DNA of 64,000 nt from Turnera subulata (GCA_028386065.3 JAKUCV010003185.1:1-64000); one strand, 5' to 3'; positions 12,428 to 23,389 are shown, counted from the first letter of the stretch. The notes: generated by a model from the letters alone, not told the origin. A program made the numbers and translations.

Positions 12428-13838
12428 ATTAAGAATAGACTTGCCTCCTGGAAAGGGAAGCTTCTATCCTTGGGTGGGAGAGTCACATTAATTCATTCGA
12501 TACTATGCAATTTACCTATCTACTATCTATCTTTTTACAAGATTCCTGTAGGAGTCGCACAGAAGATTGTGTGTATTTAGAGGAGGTTTTTGTTTGGGGG
12601 GGGGGGGGGGGGGGGGGAAGGTGAAGGCAGGAGGAAGATGTGTTTGGTAGCTTGGAGTAAGATTGCAAAATCGAAATTTTATGGAGATATGGGGATTGAA
12701 GATGTTCTCCTGAAGAATCAGTGTCTGTTGTTCAAGTGGTTATGGAGGTATATTAATTTTGTACCAGGTTCGGAGGGTAAGCCTATGTGGGCGCAGATTG
12801 TTGATTCGGCATATAAAATGGAGTCGGGTACATCTTGACCCTTATTTATGCCGAATAAACCCTCTAATGTTTGGAAGAGTATAACCGCTTCAAGGGAGGC
12901 CATAGGGGGTGGGAATGTGGCTTTGAGGGATAGCGTCAAGATGAAAATCGGTGATGGAAAGTTGTGTAAGTTCTGGACCGATAAATGGAGTGCGGATCGA
13001 GTGTTAATAGATAAATTCCCTAGTTTATTTTTGTTTTCTAATTGCAAGTTCGAATCGGTGGCAGGCGTCGTGTGCTTGGAGAATGGGGTTTGTGGTTGAG
13101 ATTTTCAATGGAGGAGGAGATTATTTCAAATGGGAGATGGAGGAGGTTTCTAATCTTATTAATTCTTTGGGTCGGATTATTCTTAGCGACGCAGCAGGTG
13201 ATGGTTGGGTTTGGAATGGAGATAAGGATAAAGGGTATAGTGTCAAATCTGGATATGATCTAATTTTTAACAAATCTGCCAGACACAATGGTGTCCCTTG
13301 GGTATGGCTCGGATGTGCCCCTCTTAAAGTGGAGTGTTTTTTGTGGATGTCTTTCAATAATGGAATTGCAGTGAAATCGACTCTACTTCGTACTTCTTTA
13401 ATCTCCAGGGACAATGCTTTATGCTCTTTCTATAGCAAGGAGCTAGAAACTAGAGATCATCTATTCGGTCAGTACAAGTTTGTATGGTGCCTTTAGAACC
13501 AGTTTTGCGAATGGTGAGGTTTGAAGTGGTGCATGCCAAAGACGCTGGATGAGATTTTTGTTCAATGGATGGGTTTAGCTAATTCGAGGACTATGAGAGC
13601 TCCATGGATGGTCATCTTTTATGTGGTTATATGGAGTATTTGGTTGGACAGGAATAAGTTAGTGTCCGAAGCCAAGGATGTTGATTGGGAAAAGGTGTGG
13701 GAGGCGGCCTTTTTTAGATCGTTGATGTGGTTTAAGGCAACTCAGCCAGGTTTTCCATTCGATCTGGTGGCCTTGATTATTAATGCTCAAAGTATTTTAT
13801 CGTGGAAAGGCCCTAGGTGTAAGTTCTTGTTTGTGTAA
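12428..13838 (+). pseudogene. LINE-D ORF2 C-terminal part: RT end and zf-RVT, broken frames
   Basis: Readable pieces run in order: [20 protein letters not shown] (near 12430-12490), a TAG just before RRFLFGGG, then MCLVAWSKIAKSKFYGDMGI, a divergent stretch, a zf-RVT (KVECFLWMSFNNGIAVKSTL, near 13330-13385) and WSIWLDRNKLVSEA before the stop at 13836-13838. The frame moves among at least three readings. A run of 22 G (12596-12617) sits where other LINEs have FLWGGG, which suggests expansion of a short glycine-codon tract. Confidence 0.75.
12596..12617 (+). repeat. Homopolymer run of 22 G
   Basis: An uninterrupted G22 tract lies within LINE-D. Its neighbours read FLFGGG...EGEGRRKM, so a glycine-codon stretch probably expanded. 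The exact length may be an assembly estimate, since such runs are hard to sequence. It could form G-quadruplex structures. Confidence 0.8.
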
Positions 13839-14000
13839 AAGTGTAGGAGACTTCGCGTGTTTCTGTTAGGCTGGTAATCCTTACGTTGGTTTTGGTTTCC
13901 TTGTATATATCTGTTAAAGGGGCTTAGGTAGTGGTCACCTATCTGATGACACTCTCTAACCTACTTCTTCGTTAATAAAATCTCGTTTATATATAAAAAA

Positions 14001-14015
14001 AGGATTCCGTTGGCC
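14001..14015. repeat. Right target-site duplication of LINE-D
   Basis: AGGATTCCGTTGGCC follows the A tail of LINE-D directly and matches 12407-12421. Confidence 0.8.
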
Positions 14016-15285
14016 AAGAAGATCAGAATAGAATTGAATAATGGTGTCCTCAATTTGGTGGGGATCCATTGAAAGGTCACCTTGAGGGGTAAGAAGTGAC
14101 CGGATTGTGTTCCTGGCCTTCCGGACTTTAACCACATTGTGGAAAAACCAGGTATTTGAATCACCACATTGGAGCAAAGAAATCCTAGATCTCTGCCTCA
14201 TTAAGGATTCTTCAACACTTCTCAGCTCAGAAAGAGATTGTAAGAGGCTTTGTTCTAGTAATAGAAGTTCAGAATTGATATTACCAGACAATAGCTGCGA
14301 TTGTATAGAACATAGCTCTTGTTCCACCAAATTAAGTTTCCGGGAAAGATCTCCATAGGTATTGGGGTGAAGTTTCTTTAAATCAGCCTTAAGAAACTTT
14401 AGTTTTTCCCAAAGTTGAAACATAGCACAACCAGAGACATTAATAGACCAAGAATTAAGTACTGTAGAGAGGAAAAGAGGGTGTGAAATCCAGAAGTTAC
14501 AAAATTTGAAGGGTCTAGGTCCTGTAGTAAAAGGAATTCTACTTGTAAAAAGAATGGGGTTGTGATCTGAGATCCCTAGAGAAAGGAATTCTACAGTACT
14601 ATGAGGGTAAGCAACAAACCAATCTGGATTAACAAGAAATCTATCCAGTTTACGGAAGATAGGATTGTGAAACTGCCGGTTATTCCAAGTAAATAAAGAG
14701 CCAGTAAAAGGATGATCAACTAATCTATTAAGTGTGAGGCAGTCATTGAACTGTTGTGTATCCACATTCATATGAGAAGTACAAGAAGTGGATTCAGTGG
14801 CCGAGCGCACAATATTGAGGTCACCAGCTAAACACCAAGGTTGAGAACCTACTAGAGAGGCAAAATGAGAAATACTTGAAAAAAAGGATCTAGAGCGCTC
14901 AGCAGCCGAATTTGCACCATAAATGAAGGATGCAAAGCATTGGAAATTTTCGCTAGGGCATTTAACTAAGCAATATAATGCTTGACTAGAAGAAGTAATA
15001 ACAGAAACATCAACACGATCATTCCAAGTAACCATATACGACCCAAGCGAGCATGTGCATAGTTATTAACAAAACTCCAAGGAGAAAAAAAAGATTTCCT
15101 AATATGTAGAACATTTTCAAGCTGAACCTTAGTCTCAAAAAGGCAAACAAGGCCAGTAGTACTATTAGAAATACGTTTTAGAATATCTTGTTGCTTGAGA
15201 CGGTCATTGAGACCTCTCACATTCCACACAAACCATTTCATTAAGTAGGAAGAGAGATAATCACCTCACTCTCCTAGAGAGGGAC

Positions 15286-16742
15286 TTAAGTATTTGATTG
15301 TTTAGTAGGTTTGCCTTTTCTTCCTTTGTGGCCTTTACCAGCTTGCTGCACTGGATTTGCCACAGTAGCAGGAGCTGTACGAAGTCGATGAAGACTAGCA
15401 GCAGTATCTTGTTGAGGAATAGAAGTGGCATGATTAGCAGAAATTCCAATAGGAGCAGCAGAAACAACAGAACCAGCCAACAACTATGGCAATTCCGAAA
15501 TAGTAGGGATCGGATCCATAGGAGGAATATGTAACAATTGTTCAATAATTGGATCAACAGTAGAAGAGGTTGCATCTGAGGAAGGTTTAATAGGCTTTTC
15601 AACCATAGGAGCAGGAGCAACATACACAGCAGTAGGTTTAGGATTTACTTTTAGAACCTATTTGGAATGAGGCTTCTTACTTGGACTAGCGAGTTCATGG
15701 TGACCCCAAGTTTTACACAAATTACAGCAGTGATGCTTCCAAGAGTAAGAAATAGGAATGATCACTTGCTGACCATTGATGTCAACTACCGGTTCATGCT
15801 TCAAAGGTAGTGAGTAATCCACCTCAATACAGATGTTTGTAGTATCACCCTTAAAAAGCTTGGAGCAATCTTGATTTGCATGTAGTGGTACACCAATGGC
15901 ACTAGCTAAGTAACTCAGCCCCTCCCGAGTGAGCAACTCAAACGGCACATTCTTCAGCTGAACCCAAACAGGAAGTACAACAGTGGAGAAATCAAGGTTC
16001 TGTATAGAAGAGCTCCAACGTCGAAGGACTAAAGGAACACTACCCACATGCCAAGGACCACCGGAAACAGCCCTAGAAAGAGCAGATTCAGTGCGAACTG
16101 CACAAGGATAAGATCCTCCTTGTAAGGGGAAACCGAAATTGGCCCTTTCCGACCCGAAAGCTTGTTGAAAATCGCATGAATAAATCCCAATTTCGGCACT
16201 GCTCCCATAAATTGACCAACAAGGCGAAGAAAATACTTCTTTCGACCAGTATCCAGTAACTCAGATGGGATACAGATAGTGGAATTATCAGCAGCCAACA
16301 CAGGTTTAACAAAATCTAATAGTTGGGGAGCAACATTAGCACCATTAGAGACAACTCGTGCCCATGAAGTACGTTTCACAAATGGAACAACAGCATTCAA
16401 AGGAACAGAAGCATCAACAACTCCAGGCACAACAGAAGAGGTACCAAAATTAGTGAGAGAAGAAATACCATGGGAAGGAAACTTAAGCTTAGGCGCCACC
16501 ATGGTCGGTGGAAGGGAAGATCGAGCAGGAGAGGGGTTCGGCTCAGAAGAGGATGTAGCAGCAATATCAATCATCGGAGAAACTAAATCCACAGGAGCCT
16601 GAACAACCGCAACAGAATTGCCCTTCAAACCCTTAGTAATAGCCGAATTAGGTTTTGGAAGTGCAATTCGCCCCAAATCCATGACAAGAGCAGCGCGCTT
16701 TCGAGGAAGCCTAGAGGCATCATAGATAGAGGGAGACACCAT
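15286..16742 (-). pseudogene. LINE-B ORF1: DUF4283-like and zinc-knuckle protein with frameshift and nonsense codons
   Basis: From the ATG at 16742 the frame gives a Ser/Pro/Ala-rich N-terminus and the start of a DUF4283 domain (about 237 codons). Near 16095 one base appears to be missing: the alternative frame then reads VSGGPWHVGSVPLVLRRW, the hallmark of this domain, and goes on to a knuckle-like CCNLCKTWGHH. In-frame TAG codons follow at 15658-15660 and 15484-15486 before the lysine-rich end (GKGHKGRKGKPTKQ) near 15286. It would have been the RNA-binding partner of ORF2. Confidence 0.8.
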
Positions 16743-16866
16743 GGATTAGAAACACAGAGCATATAATTTTCTCAAGAAATCGTTGAAAGAACTGAATTTG
16801 CAGAAAAATTTTAGAGAGAGAAAAGAATTTTAGAGAGAGAAGTTCTCGACTCTCATTGATTTTGCT

Positions 16867-16884
16867 TTGTTAGGAAAGATAATT
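16867..16884. repeat. Right target-site duplication of LINE-B
   Basis: TTGTTAGGAAAGATAATT matches 8938-8955 at 17 of 18 positions. The 5' untranslated part of LINE-B is 16743-16866. Confidence 0.85.
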
Positions 16885-18710
16885 GCCCAGTCAATCAGGA
16901 CAATCAAAGTTTAATGAGCAACAACTTGCATATGTTTTGTTATATTTTAAGTATAAATTTTAGGACTCGAATAAACCTGTCATAACTAATATCCTTGACT
17001 TAAAACGAATGATAATAATTGTTATCACAATGGTGATAAATTTGTAAATATCCCTTGATATATAACCCAACTGATTAATTATTCTCAGTGCACCAAATAG
17101 CAAAAGTTGGCGTTAAAAAGTGAAGTGTGGCAATTGGCAAAGAGTAGATTTGTTCTTGCAAAAAGGCAATTCATGACCACCCCTAAGCTCCCCTGACTCT
17201 TGTAAGAAAAAGGTTCGTTAGGCAAAAAAAGGAAATTCCAGCACATGAAGCAGAGGGATGTAGCAGAACCTGATCCATCTCGAAAAGCGTTCCGTTTTCA
17301 ATGAAGGGAGGAGGTTTAATTTAGGGCTTTGTAGATTAGGTGCTTCTTCATATCATGATAATGCACAACAACATGTTTGATCCATGATACCCCCACCACA
17401 GTAGGTTCTTCCCCCTTTGATCCTCGCCACGTGTACCTCCTCCTTACATCCAACGGCACTGCTCCCTCACCGCCAACTCAGGAAGTATATATCTCATTTA
17501 TGAGATTTCTGACACCTGTCATGTGAGTGGGGTTTTGATAGTTCTTTTTTTTTTCTTCTGATAAAGAGAGTGAAATTTTTAAGGCAAAGTTAGAATAGTC
17601 CCCCACAATGGAATTCACTCCAACATTTTATATATTATATTGTTAATCCAAATAATCATTCATGCACCACCAAAAGCACTTATGGGAATCCTGAAATACA
17701 GTTGGTACTTGGTAGATCTGAACCTAAAACCCTCCTCCATATATATGAAGGGTGCAGAATTCGATCTTCCCAATCTTCAAACTCGTTTTAACAGTTCTTT
17801 TTGACATGCTGTAATTGGTGAAGAAACCCAAAAAACTTGTTTTGTTGGATCCAGACAGAGTACAATGTCTGCCCTTAGTTATCCTTTTTAGAAAGATGTA
17901 GTCATTTCTGATATTGACCAAAGGAACAATTTTGCAGTGCAGATAGACACAGTCATTAAGATAATTAATAATATGTTTTTTTGGTAGAAGAATATATGGT
18001 CATTATTGCAATGAGCTGAGTGAAGAAAGAGTGAAATAAAAACTTTTGAAGATATTTCACGAAAAAAAATTTGATGACAAGATTAACAATTAACTTTTTG
18101 TAAGCCAATAATTGAGTATCAATGAATTACTAACTCGTTGCTAAAAAAAAAAGAAACAATTATGAATTTCCTTTAAATTCCAATAGTTTATAGCTAGTTG
18201 TGTTATGTATACATGCAAGAAATCTTTGACCCTCGTGACTTTTGGATGCATGTACATGCTGTAGTAGCTAATTAAATTAATCTATGGATTTCGACAAGAA
18301 AGAAATTAATCTATAGAATTGCAATGATGCTCAAGGGTTTCTCGTCAGCTAGATGACATTGTTTGTTTGTCAACACAAAATTGAAATTCCACAAGAAACA
18401 AAAGGGTTTATAGTATATGCATAAATAATATATCTAAATCTCAGAGCGAATCCAAATATGTCCTCTCAAATCCTGATTAAAAATCTTAACATAAAAGAAA
18501 TGCTCAAATTGGACCATATAAAACAACAGCGTTGTATAAAAATAATAGTGGTTAACACTTAACAGTATCTCTGTCATATCTGAACGGTTTTAGGACAATA
18601 TATTAAACCTTTGAGAATTCATTCAGGTCACACTGAGACAGCGGCATGCATTATGGTGTCCTTTTTCGTTGGCATGCTATTGAAATCTACACTTTTTTTT
18701 TAGTCTCTAA

Positions 18711-18751
18711 TTGAGAGCTAATTATTATCAAAAAAAAATTGAGAGCTAATT
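18711..18751 (+). mobile_element. A-tailed micro-insertion with 13-bp TSD
   Basis: TTGAGAGCTAATT occurs at 18711-18723 and 18739-18751. The 15 nt between them are ATTATC plus nine A. This tail resembles the TATCAAAAA end of the SINE-like fragment at 33047-33103. Confidence 0.55.
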
Positions 18752-18916
18752 GTTTCATGAAAAGAAGCAAAGAGTGGAGGAGAGTATAGAGAAAACCCAG
18801 ATATATATAATATACAAGCAAAAAGCCAACCAACTTTATGATAACAAATTAAGAAGCAAAATGATAATAATTGAAAACGCCTTCACACAAAATTATTTAA
18901 CACTAAAGAATAGAGC

Positions 18917-18958
18917 AGCTAGCTACTTTTTTTTTTTTTTTGTCGAAGCTAGCTACTT
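18917..18958 (-). mobile_element. T-headed micro-insertion with 12-bp TSD (minus orientation)
   Basis: AGCTAGCTACTT occurs at 18917-18928 and 18947-18958. Between them lie 13 T and GTCGA (18 nt), which on the minus strand is TCGAC followed by a poly(A) tail. Confidence 0.5.
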
Positions 18959-19039
18959 GATTATATATATACATATTTGTATATATAGTATTGCACACTG
19001 GTTTGGTTTGATAGCCGGTTCCCGATACCACTGTTTTAT

Positions 19040-19282
19040 ATTCATTTTTTCACATTCATTTCTCTCGCCATACCCTTCCATTTCTTTCCCTTCACTGCAA
19101 CTTCTGATAAAACTCCTAGTCTACACACTCTTCCCTTTTACCTTCCCCATCCCTCTGTCTCTGAGTTTCCTCAGTTTTTTCTCTCAGCCTTAAATACTTC
19201 TCTAGTTTTTTTTTCTCCTCTTCCCTTCTCCCCTCCTCTTTTGCCCCAAAAAAGAGAGAAAGAGAGAGTGAATTAATAAGCC
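19040..19282 (+). promoter_or_regulatory. CT-rich leader before the HECATE-like start codon
   Basis: A strongly pyrimidine-rich stretch (CTTCCC and TTTCTC units) precedes a GAGAGAAAGAGAGAG block and the ATG context AAGCCATGGA. Such CT-rich tracts are common in plant 5' untranslated regions and core promoters (Y-patch). A TATA-like sequence lies about 70-80 bp upstream of this region. The start of transcription is not determined. Confidence 0.4.
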
Positions 19283-20131
19283 ATGGAAATCGACCAGGTA
19301 AAGTCTGCAGCAGAAGATCAGATGGAGATGATGATGCTTATGGACAAGCTCCCCGAATTCTACGGTTCCTACAATGATGTCTCTGATTTATCCTCAATTG
19401 AGTTCCCTGCTGGTGCAAGTAACAGCCCCGGCAATATTGCTGCTAATAATGCTGCCATTCAACATTTCATTGACAGCCCACCCGTTGCAAACTCACCTCC
19501 ATTTATGAACCTATCTTCATCTACTCTTTCTTTTACAAATACCAACAACAACAACAACCCAGTTGGGGATCAATCTCCCCCATCTTTCTTGTCCAGCCCA
19601 ACCTCGGGGAGATGGAGGGGTGGTGGAGAACTAGCAGCTGGTGCAAATGGTTACCCTACCCCATCCCAGAAGAAGAATTCAATGGCAGCAATGAGGGAGA
19701 TGATATTCCGGATAGCGGCCATGCAACCTATCCACATAGACCCGGAATCCGTGAAGCCGCCGAAGAGAAGGAACGTGAAGATATCAAAAGATCCGCAGAG
19801 TGTTGCTGCCAGGCATAGGAGAGAAAGGATAAGCGAAAGGATAAGGATACTTCAAAGACTAGTCCCCGGAGGCACAAAGATGGACACTGCTTCTATGCTA
19901 GATGAGGCAATCCACTATGTGAAGTTCCTGAAGACACAGGTGCAGTCACTGGAGAGAGCTCAAGCTAATAGGCCAGCAGCAGCCACTGGTATTGGTTTTC
20001 CTGTGGCAATGTCTAGTGGGAGTTTTCTTCCATTGGGAAAAGCATACAACCCGCAGCAACCCCCTCATCATCATCACCACCACCACCACCACCATCATCA
20101 AAACCAAGTTCAACATTATGGGGATGCTTAG
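19283..20131 (+). CDS. HECATE1/2-like bHLH transcription factor
   Basis: This nuclear transcription factor of 282 residues is encoded by a single uninterrupted exon, as is usual for HEC genes. The HEC core runs from about residue 133 ([20 protein letters not shown]) through the basic region (about 164-186, with [16 protein letters not shown]) and the helix-loop-helix (187-223, with [20 protein letters not shown]). The glutamate that typical bHLHs use to read the E-box is alanine here, as in other HEC proteins. The N-terminus keeps the [11 protein letters not shown] motif. It also has an Asn run (88-92) and a C-terminal run of 11 His (262-272). In Arabidopsis, HEC proteins direct transmitting-tract, stigma and meristem development with SPATULA and auxin/cytokinin pathways. 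The exact orthologue (HEC1 or HEC2) is not resolved. The start codon has a good context. Confidence 0.93.
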   Translation: MEIDQVKSAAEDQMEMMMLMDKLPEFYGSYNDVSDLSSIEFPAGASNSPGNIAANNAAIQHFIDSPPVANSPPFMNLSSSTLSFTNTNNNNNPVGDQSPPSFLSSPTSGRWRGGGELAAGANGYPTPSQKKNSMAAMREMIFRIAAMQPIHIDPESVKPPKRRNVKISKDPQSVAARHRRERISERIRILQRLVPGGTKMDTASMLDEAIHYVKFLKTQVQSLERAQANRPAAATGIGFPVAMSSGSFLPLGKAYNPQQPPHHHHHHHHHHHQNQVQHYGDA

Positions 20132-21344
20132 CTCATGATGGAGTGGAATTTGGGAATGAGCTATATATATATAGCTGGATTATAAATGGCATTTTAAATA
20201 TTTCTAGTGAGGAATAGTGATGTTAGCTTGGTGGGGTTGTAAAGAGCTATAGAGCTAGCTATCTGTGTGCTGGGAATTGACTCCTTCCTCAATCTTTAGG
20301 CACTGTAATCCTCAAAATGTGTTGTCACCAATAATTGAAATTGCTGAATACGAAGCTCCATCAACTGTTCAAAATTTTCAGGAACATATATGTCAATCCT
20401 TGTCTCATTGTTTTCTCCTAGTAATAGTACTACTTTATATTTCTTGTCTTTGGGAGCCCTCCTATATATGGTGAATTGGTGATGATGGATGGATTTCACG
20501 GCAATCAAAGTCGCGTAATTCTAACAACAGACCTTGGAAAATCTGACGAAAAGTGCCCAGCATTATTGATACAGATGGCCATTGATGATGTCAAAGGAGG
20601 AGTTTCACGCTATTGCTGTCTATCCTTCTCACAAGAAAAACAAAAAAGAAAGAGAAACTAATACTAATAAAAGGAAAGTGCGCTGACAGATATTCAATTC
20701 AAACAATCTTGTAAATGCCTATTGCCTTACCAAGAAAAATCTAGAACCGTTTCTTTACAGCTAGGCCAATTGGTAGTATTAGTACATAAGACTTCCATGC
20801 CACTTAGATGATCAATTGAGACACTTGGACACAATATGCTCCATTGTAAGGCATTACTCATCATTTAATTAGCCCTATCCAAGGATATATATAGTAGGCT
20901 AAGAAGCCAATCAATTTCTGTTGGGAATTCCCAACGGAGATGAATACAATCCTGTAGTGTGGTACAAATGATATATATAGTTAACTGCCGACAATGGAGT
21001 CATCATGCCTACGACAAATCAATGTACTATTATGCATGTTATCGGTTTCCTATTGTGTTGTAAAATTGTGTACTGTTTGACTTTAACCCGTAGATTAAAT
21101 GGAAGTAGGGTTGGTCATGGTCCTCATGGACTGGAATTGATTACAAATTGCTGATGTAATCCATGGTGCACCTGTGAATGATGAAGTGGAAGCAAACAAA
21201 TTGAAGGGCATTTGTCTTGATGAGCAACGTATTTGTGGAATCGGTTATGTTGACCACCAGAGTTTAGTACGGATAGGGATGACAAAAATTTGAAGTAAAT
21301 CTTTAATGCCCAAAACTAAAAATGACACTACACATGATACAATT

Positions 21345-21392
21345 AATCTTCTAAGAAGTACTCATTCTCAAAAAAATCTTCTAAGATGTACT
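21345..21392 (+). mobile_element. A-tailed micro-insertion with 18-bp TSD
   Basis: AATCTTCTAAGAAGTACT at 21345-21362 recurs at 21375-21392 with one difference. The insert between them is 12 nt, CATTCTC followed by five A. The CATTCTCA word recalls the GATTCTCAC just before the tail of LINE-B. Confidence 0.55.
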
Positions 21393-21654
21393 TGTTTATA
21401 TGTAAATGATGTAACAAAATCTCTCATAAAATAAATGATATATATATACAACAGAGTCTATAATTAAGCACATGAAATTTGTGGGGAAAGATTGCAGGAA
21501 AGTTAAGTTGAGGGGGGGTTTAAAGTGATTGTGAGAGGTAGAACCGTGAATTCCAATTTGTCGATGGAAAAAAGAAGGGAGTGAAAGATTTTTATTGATT
21601 TTTGTTTTTTGGTTTGTTTTTGATAAGTATATCGATCATGAAGGGTGCATGAGG

Positions 21655-21815
21655 GATCCACGTGAAGATCTGACAAAGCGGTGGGCTTTATTTTTACGTT
21701 TTAACAAAATGTGGGAAGCCGATGACGTCCTTGCCCGCCAACGCCTCCACACGTGAAACTCAATCTACTTGGTCAACCCATTTGGACCATTTCCCCTTAC
21801 GTGGCAATCCACGTC
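21655..21815. promoter_or_regulatory. Cluster of ACGT-core motifs
   Basis: Within about 160 bp there are ATCCACGTGAAG, TTTACGTTTT, GATGACGTCC, CACACGTGAAAC, TTACGTGGCA and ATCCACGTCC. CACGTG and ACGTGGC are G-box/ABRE-type sites for bZIP, bHLH or PIF proteins, and TGACGTC is a C-box/CRE-type site. The cluster lies 1.5 kb downstream of the bHLH gene with no other gene near, so its target is unknown. Confidence 0.35.
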
Positions 21816-22474
21816 CACAATTCCCCCCATTTTTTTTTTAGAAAAATGATTATCCTTTTTGTAATTTTATTTGAATAAATTTTCCTCTTTGATTCAGTAT
21901 AAGTTAGTAACGTTTTTTTTTTTTTTTTCTGGAAGTTTCAGTATTCAGTTTAATAGCATTAGCACACAAGTAATGAATTATAGGATTAAAAAGTGCATAA
22001 ACGAACTTGCTTTGGAAACGAGCGCTCATGAATTTCTTATTTTTATTAAAAAAATCCGTATGATGCTCTGTATTTAAACACAATTGTAAAGTGAAAGCAA
22101 TTCCAAAGATAGAAAACCAAAAGCTAAAATATGACGGGAAAATAAAACATAAGAGACCTGTTTTTTTTGGTTACAACAGAAAACCTGATGTTGGATGTGT
22201 GCTCCACTCGTGCCATCACTTTTTAGAAAAGTAATGAACCTATCCAAGTAATTACACAAATGCTTGTACGGTTGTATAATCTAGGTTCCAACAAAGTTCC
22301 TAATATGCCAAGCCCAGTTTGTCATCTACCTATATCATCTGTGTTGTGTGGTTTAGTAATCGTGTGTCATTAAACTTTACTGCAGATTCCGTTTAATTCA
22401 GTCAGCACCAAAATTTTTCTTTGTAGGTATACTATGCGAGAGTGCAGTGAGGAAGAGCAATTTCAACCCTCAAG

Positions 22475-22515
22475 TTCTTAATCCCATTTAGCATTAAAAA
22501 AATTCTTAATTCCAT
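22475..22515 (+). mobile_element. A-tailed micro-insertion with 13-bp TSD
   Basis: TTCTTAATCCCAT (22475-22487) recurs as TTCTTAATTCCAT (22503-22515). The 15-nt insert is TTAGCATT plus seven A. LINE-E ends with TTTTGCATT followed by seven A, so this may be the last few bases of a LINE-E relative. Confidence 0.55.
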
Positions 22516-23096
22516 GAGATGGGTGGTAAGTGAAAGAATCCCCGCCTGTTGGCTAATTCATCGCCAAAATTTAATCTCAATCCAGTAATGCAGAATCTAT
22601 GCACAATAGGTCATGTGTCAAATCATGGGTTCTGGAGCTTTTGCCTGATTAATTCGGATTCGACTCGGGTTCGACATCTAATTATGACGGGTGAGTCTCT
22701 CGTACACAAAAGACTCGAACTTAAGACCTCACTTAAACGGAACCAAGTCACTTATAATTTGAACCAATTCTGTATTGGTGTTAATTAGTCTTTTCTCTTG
22801 GGGAAATGCTGGGTTTGGTTATTTCTTTTTTTCTTTTTGATCCATATCACTTCGTTCATTTTATATCATGCATATCATCCTTTTTCATCTTTTCCCGTCT
22901 ACACTTCACGTAGTACCATAAATGGGCTGTCACCGAGGCCCGTGTAAATGGGCTGGCTGGGTTATAACTTGTATGGGATTATTTGCCGGTGAAAGTTAAA
23001 AACATTGGTTCCTGGGAAAACAAACTCCCATCCTATACATGCAGCTGCCATGGTCTCAAATGACGAGTAAAAATGTCTCGGCATTTAAAAAATAAA

Positions 23097-23101
23097 ATGT
23101 C
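23097..23101. repeat. Left target-site duplication of the copia element
   Basis: ATGTC directly before the left LTR is identical to 29274-29278 directly after the right LTR. Confidence 0.85.
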
Positions 23102-23290
23102 TGTTAGAAATAATAGGTTAGGTTATGAAGAAGATGAAGAAGAAAGGAAGAGGAAGGAGAGGCAGTAATGGAAAGAGCAGAAAACTCTTGGTTCCATTTC
23201 ATTCATACTTTTCAAAGATCAGTACAAAATATATAGCAGGGGTAGGTAGGTGTAACAACATTCACCTACTGTTTACCACGTTTTATAACA
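23102..23290 (-). repeat. 3' LTR of the copia element
   Basis: It begins TGTTAG and ends ATAACA on the plus strand (the TG...CA rule holds on either strand). On the minus strand a TATA-like CTATATATTTTG lies about 60 bp into the LTR. It is purine-rich on the plus strand (GAAGAAGATGAAGAAG). Confidence 0.88.
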
Positions 23291-23300
23291 CTCCCCCTTG
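23291..23300 (-). other. Polypurine tract of the copia element
   Basis: Read on the minus strand, CAAGGGGGAG directly precedes the TGTTATAAAACG start of the LTR. This is the expected primer for plus-strand DNA synthesis and fixes the orientation. Confidence 0.8.
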
Positions 23301-23389
23301 AATGCTGTTATACTTTGGGTAGAATACGCTTTTTGGGATAACTGCCTCATTAAAAACCTTACCAAGAAAAACCCAGTGGGATAAAAACT

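Larger units (their letters stand above)
12422..14000 (+). mobile_element. LINE-D: 5'-truncated plus-strand LINE inside LINE-B ORF2
   Basis: This fragment of about 1.58 kb starts inside the ORF2 reverse-transcriptase thumb region and ends with a short A tail at 13994-14000, preceded by a polyadenylation-like AATAAA near 13974. It is antisense to its host and flanked by a 15-bp TSD. It lacks RNase H, like LINE-B and LINE-E. Confidence 0.85.
9992..15241 (-). pseudogene. LINE-B ORF2: endonuclease, reverse transcriptase, zf-RVT; interrupted and frameshifted
   Basis: ORF2 starts at 15241 with MKWFVWNVRGLNDR (endonuclease). A frameshift near 15035-15045 moves it to the frame holding LAGDLNIV and GISDHNPIL. 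The coding reaches LLGQRNP at about 14003, where LINE-D is inserted, and resumes at about 12417 on the other side with the same residues, because the TSD is duplicated. The reverse transcriptase includes NKASRPDGYTAEFF, LKIDLMKAFDSVDW, MRQGDPLSP followed by a stop, and the catalytic FVDD near 11565. The zf-RVT (HSFITWLAIFDRLSTRARL) lies near 10450. The product ends at 9992 without RNase H. Confidence 0.85.
8956..16866 (-). mobile_element. Full-length LINE (LINE-B) carrying two nested LINE fragments
   Basis: This minus-strand LINE has an 18-bp target duplication and a short poly(A) tail (T run at 8954-8961 on the plus strand). Its own sequence is about 5.4 kb after removal of LINE-C (9030-9966) and LINE-D (12422-14000). 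ORF1 (15286-16742) has DUF4283-like and knuckle parts. ORF2 (9992-15241) has endonuclease, reverse transcriptase and zf-RVT but no RNase H, unlike LINE-A. Many frameshifts make it older than LINE-A. The 3' untranslated region holds a short hairpin (8996-9014). Confidence 0.88.
16885..19039. other. Upstream spacer of the HECATE-like gene
   Basis: There is no coding signal here. The region is A+T-rich and includes a G-box-like GCCACGTGTA near 17429, a T-rich stretch near 17545, two micro-insertions (18711-18751 and 18917-18958) and TATA-like TTATATATATAC at 18961. Regulatory elements of the downstream bHLH gene are likely here, but individual sites cannot be assigned. Confidence 0.5.
20132..23096. 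other. Spacer downstream of the HECATE-like gene
   Basis: No gene was found. The first few hundred bases probably hold the 3' untranslated region, but there is no clear AATAAA. Further on are micro-insertions (21345-21392 and 22475-22515), a cluster of ACGT-core motifs (21655-21815), poly(T) runs, and a stretch near 22620-22790 with repeated TTCGA/TCGAAC words, which looks like an unclassified repeat remnant. Confidence 0.5.

Noticed and set aside
19612..19818. 68-codon frame inside the HECATE-like gene
   Set aside because: Out-of-frame shadow of the bHLH coding sequence.
20265..20661. Small frames after the HECATE-like gene
   Set aside because: No domain, overlapping frames on both strands, probably 3' untranslated or spacer DNA.
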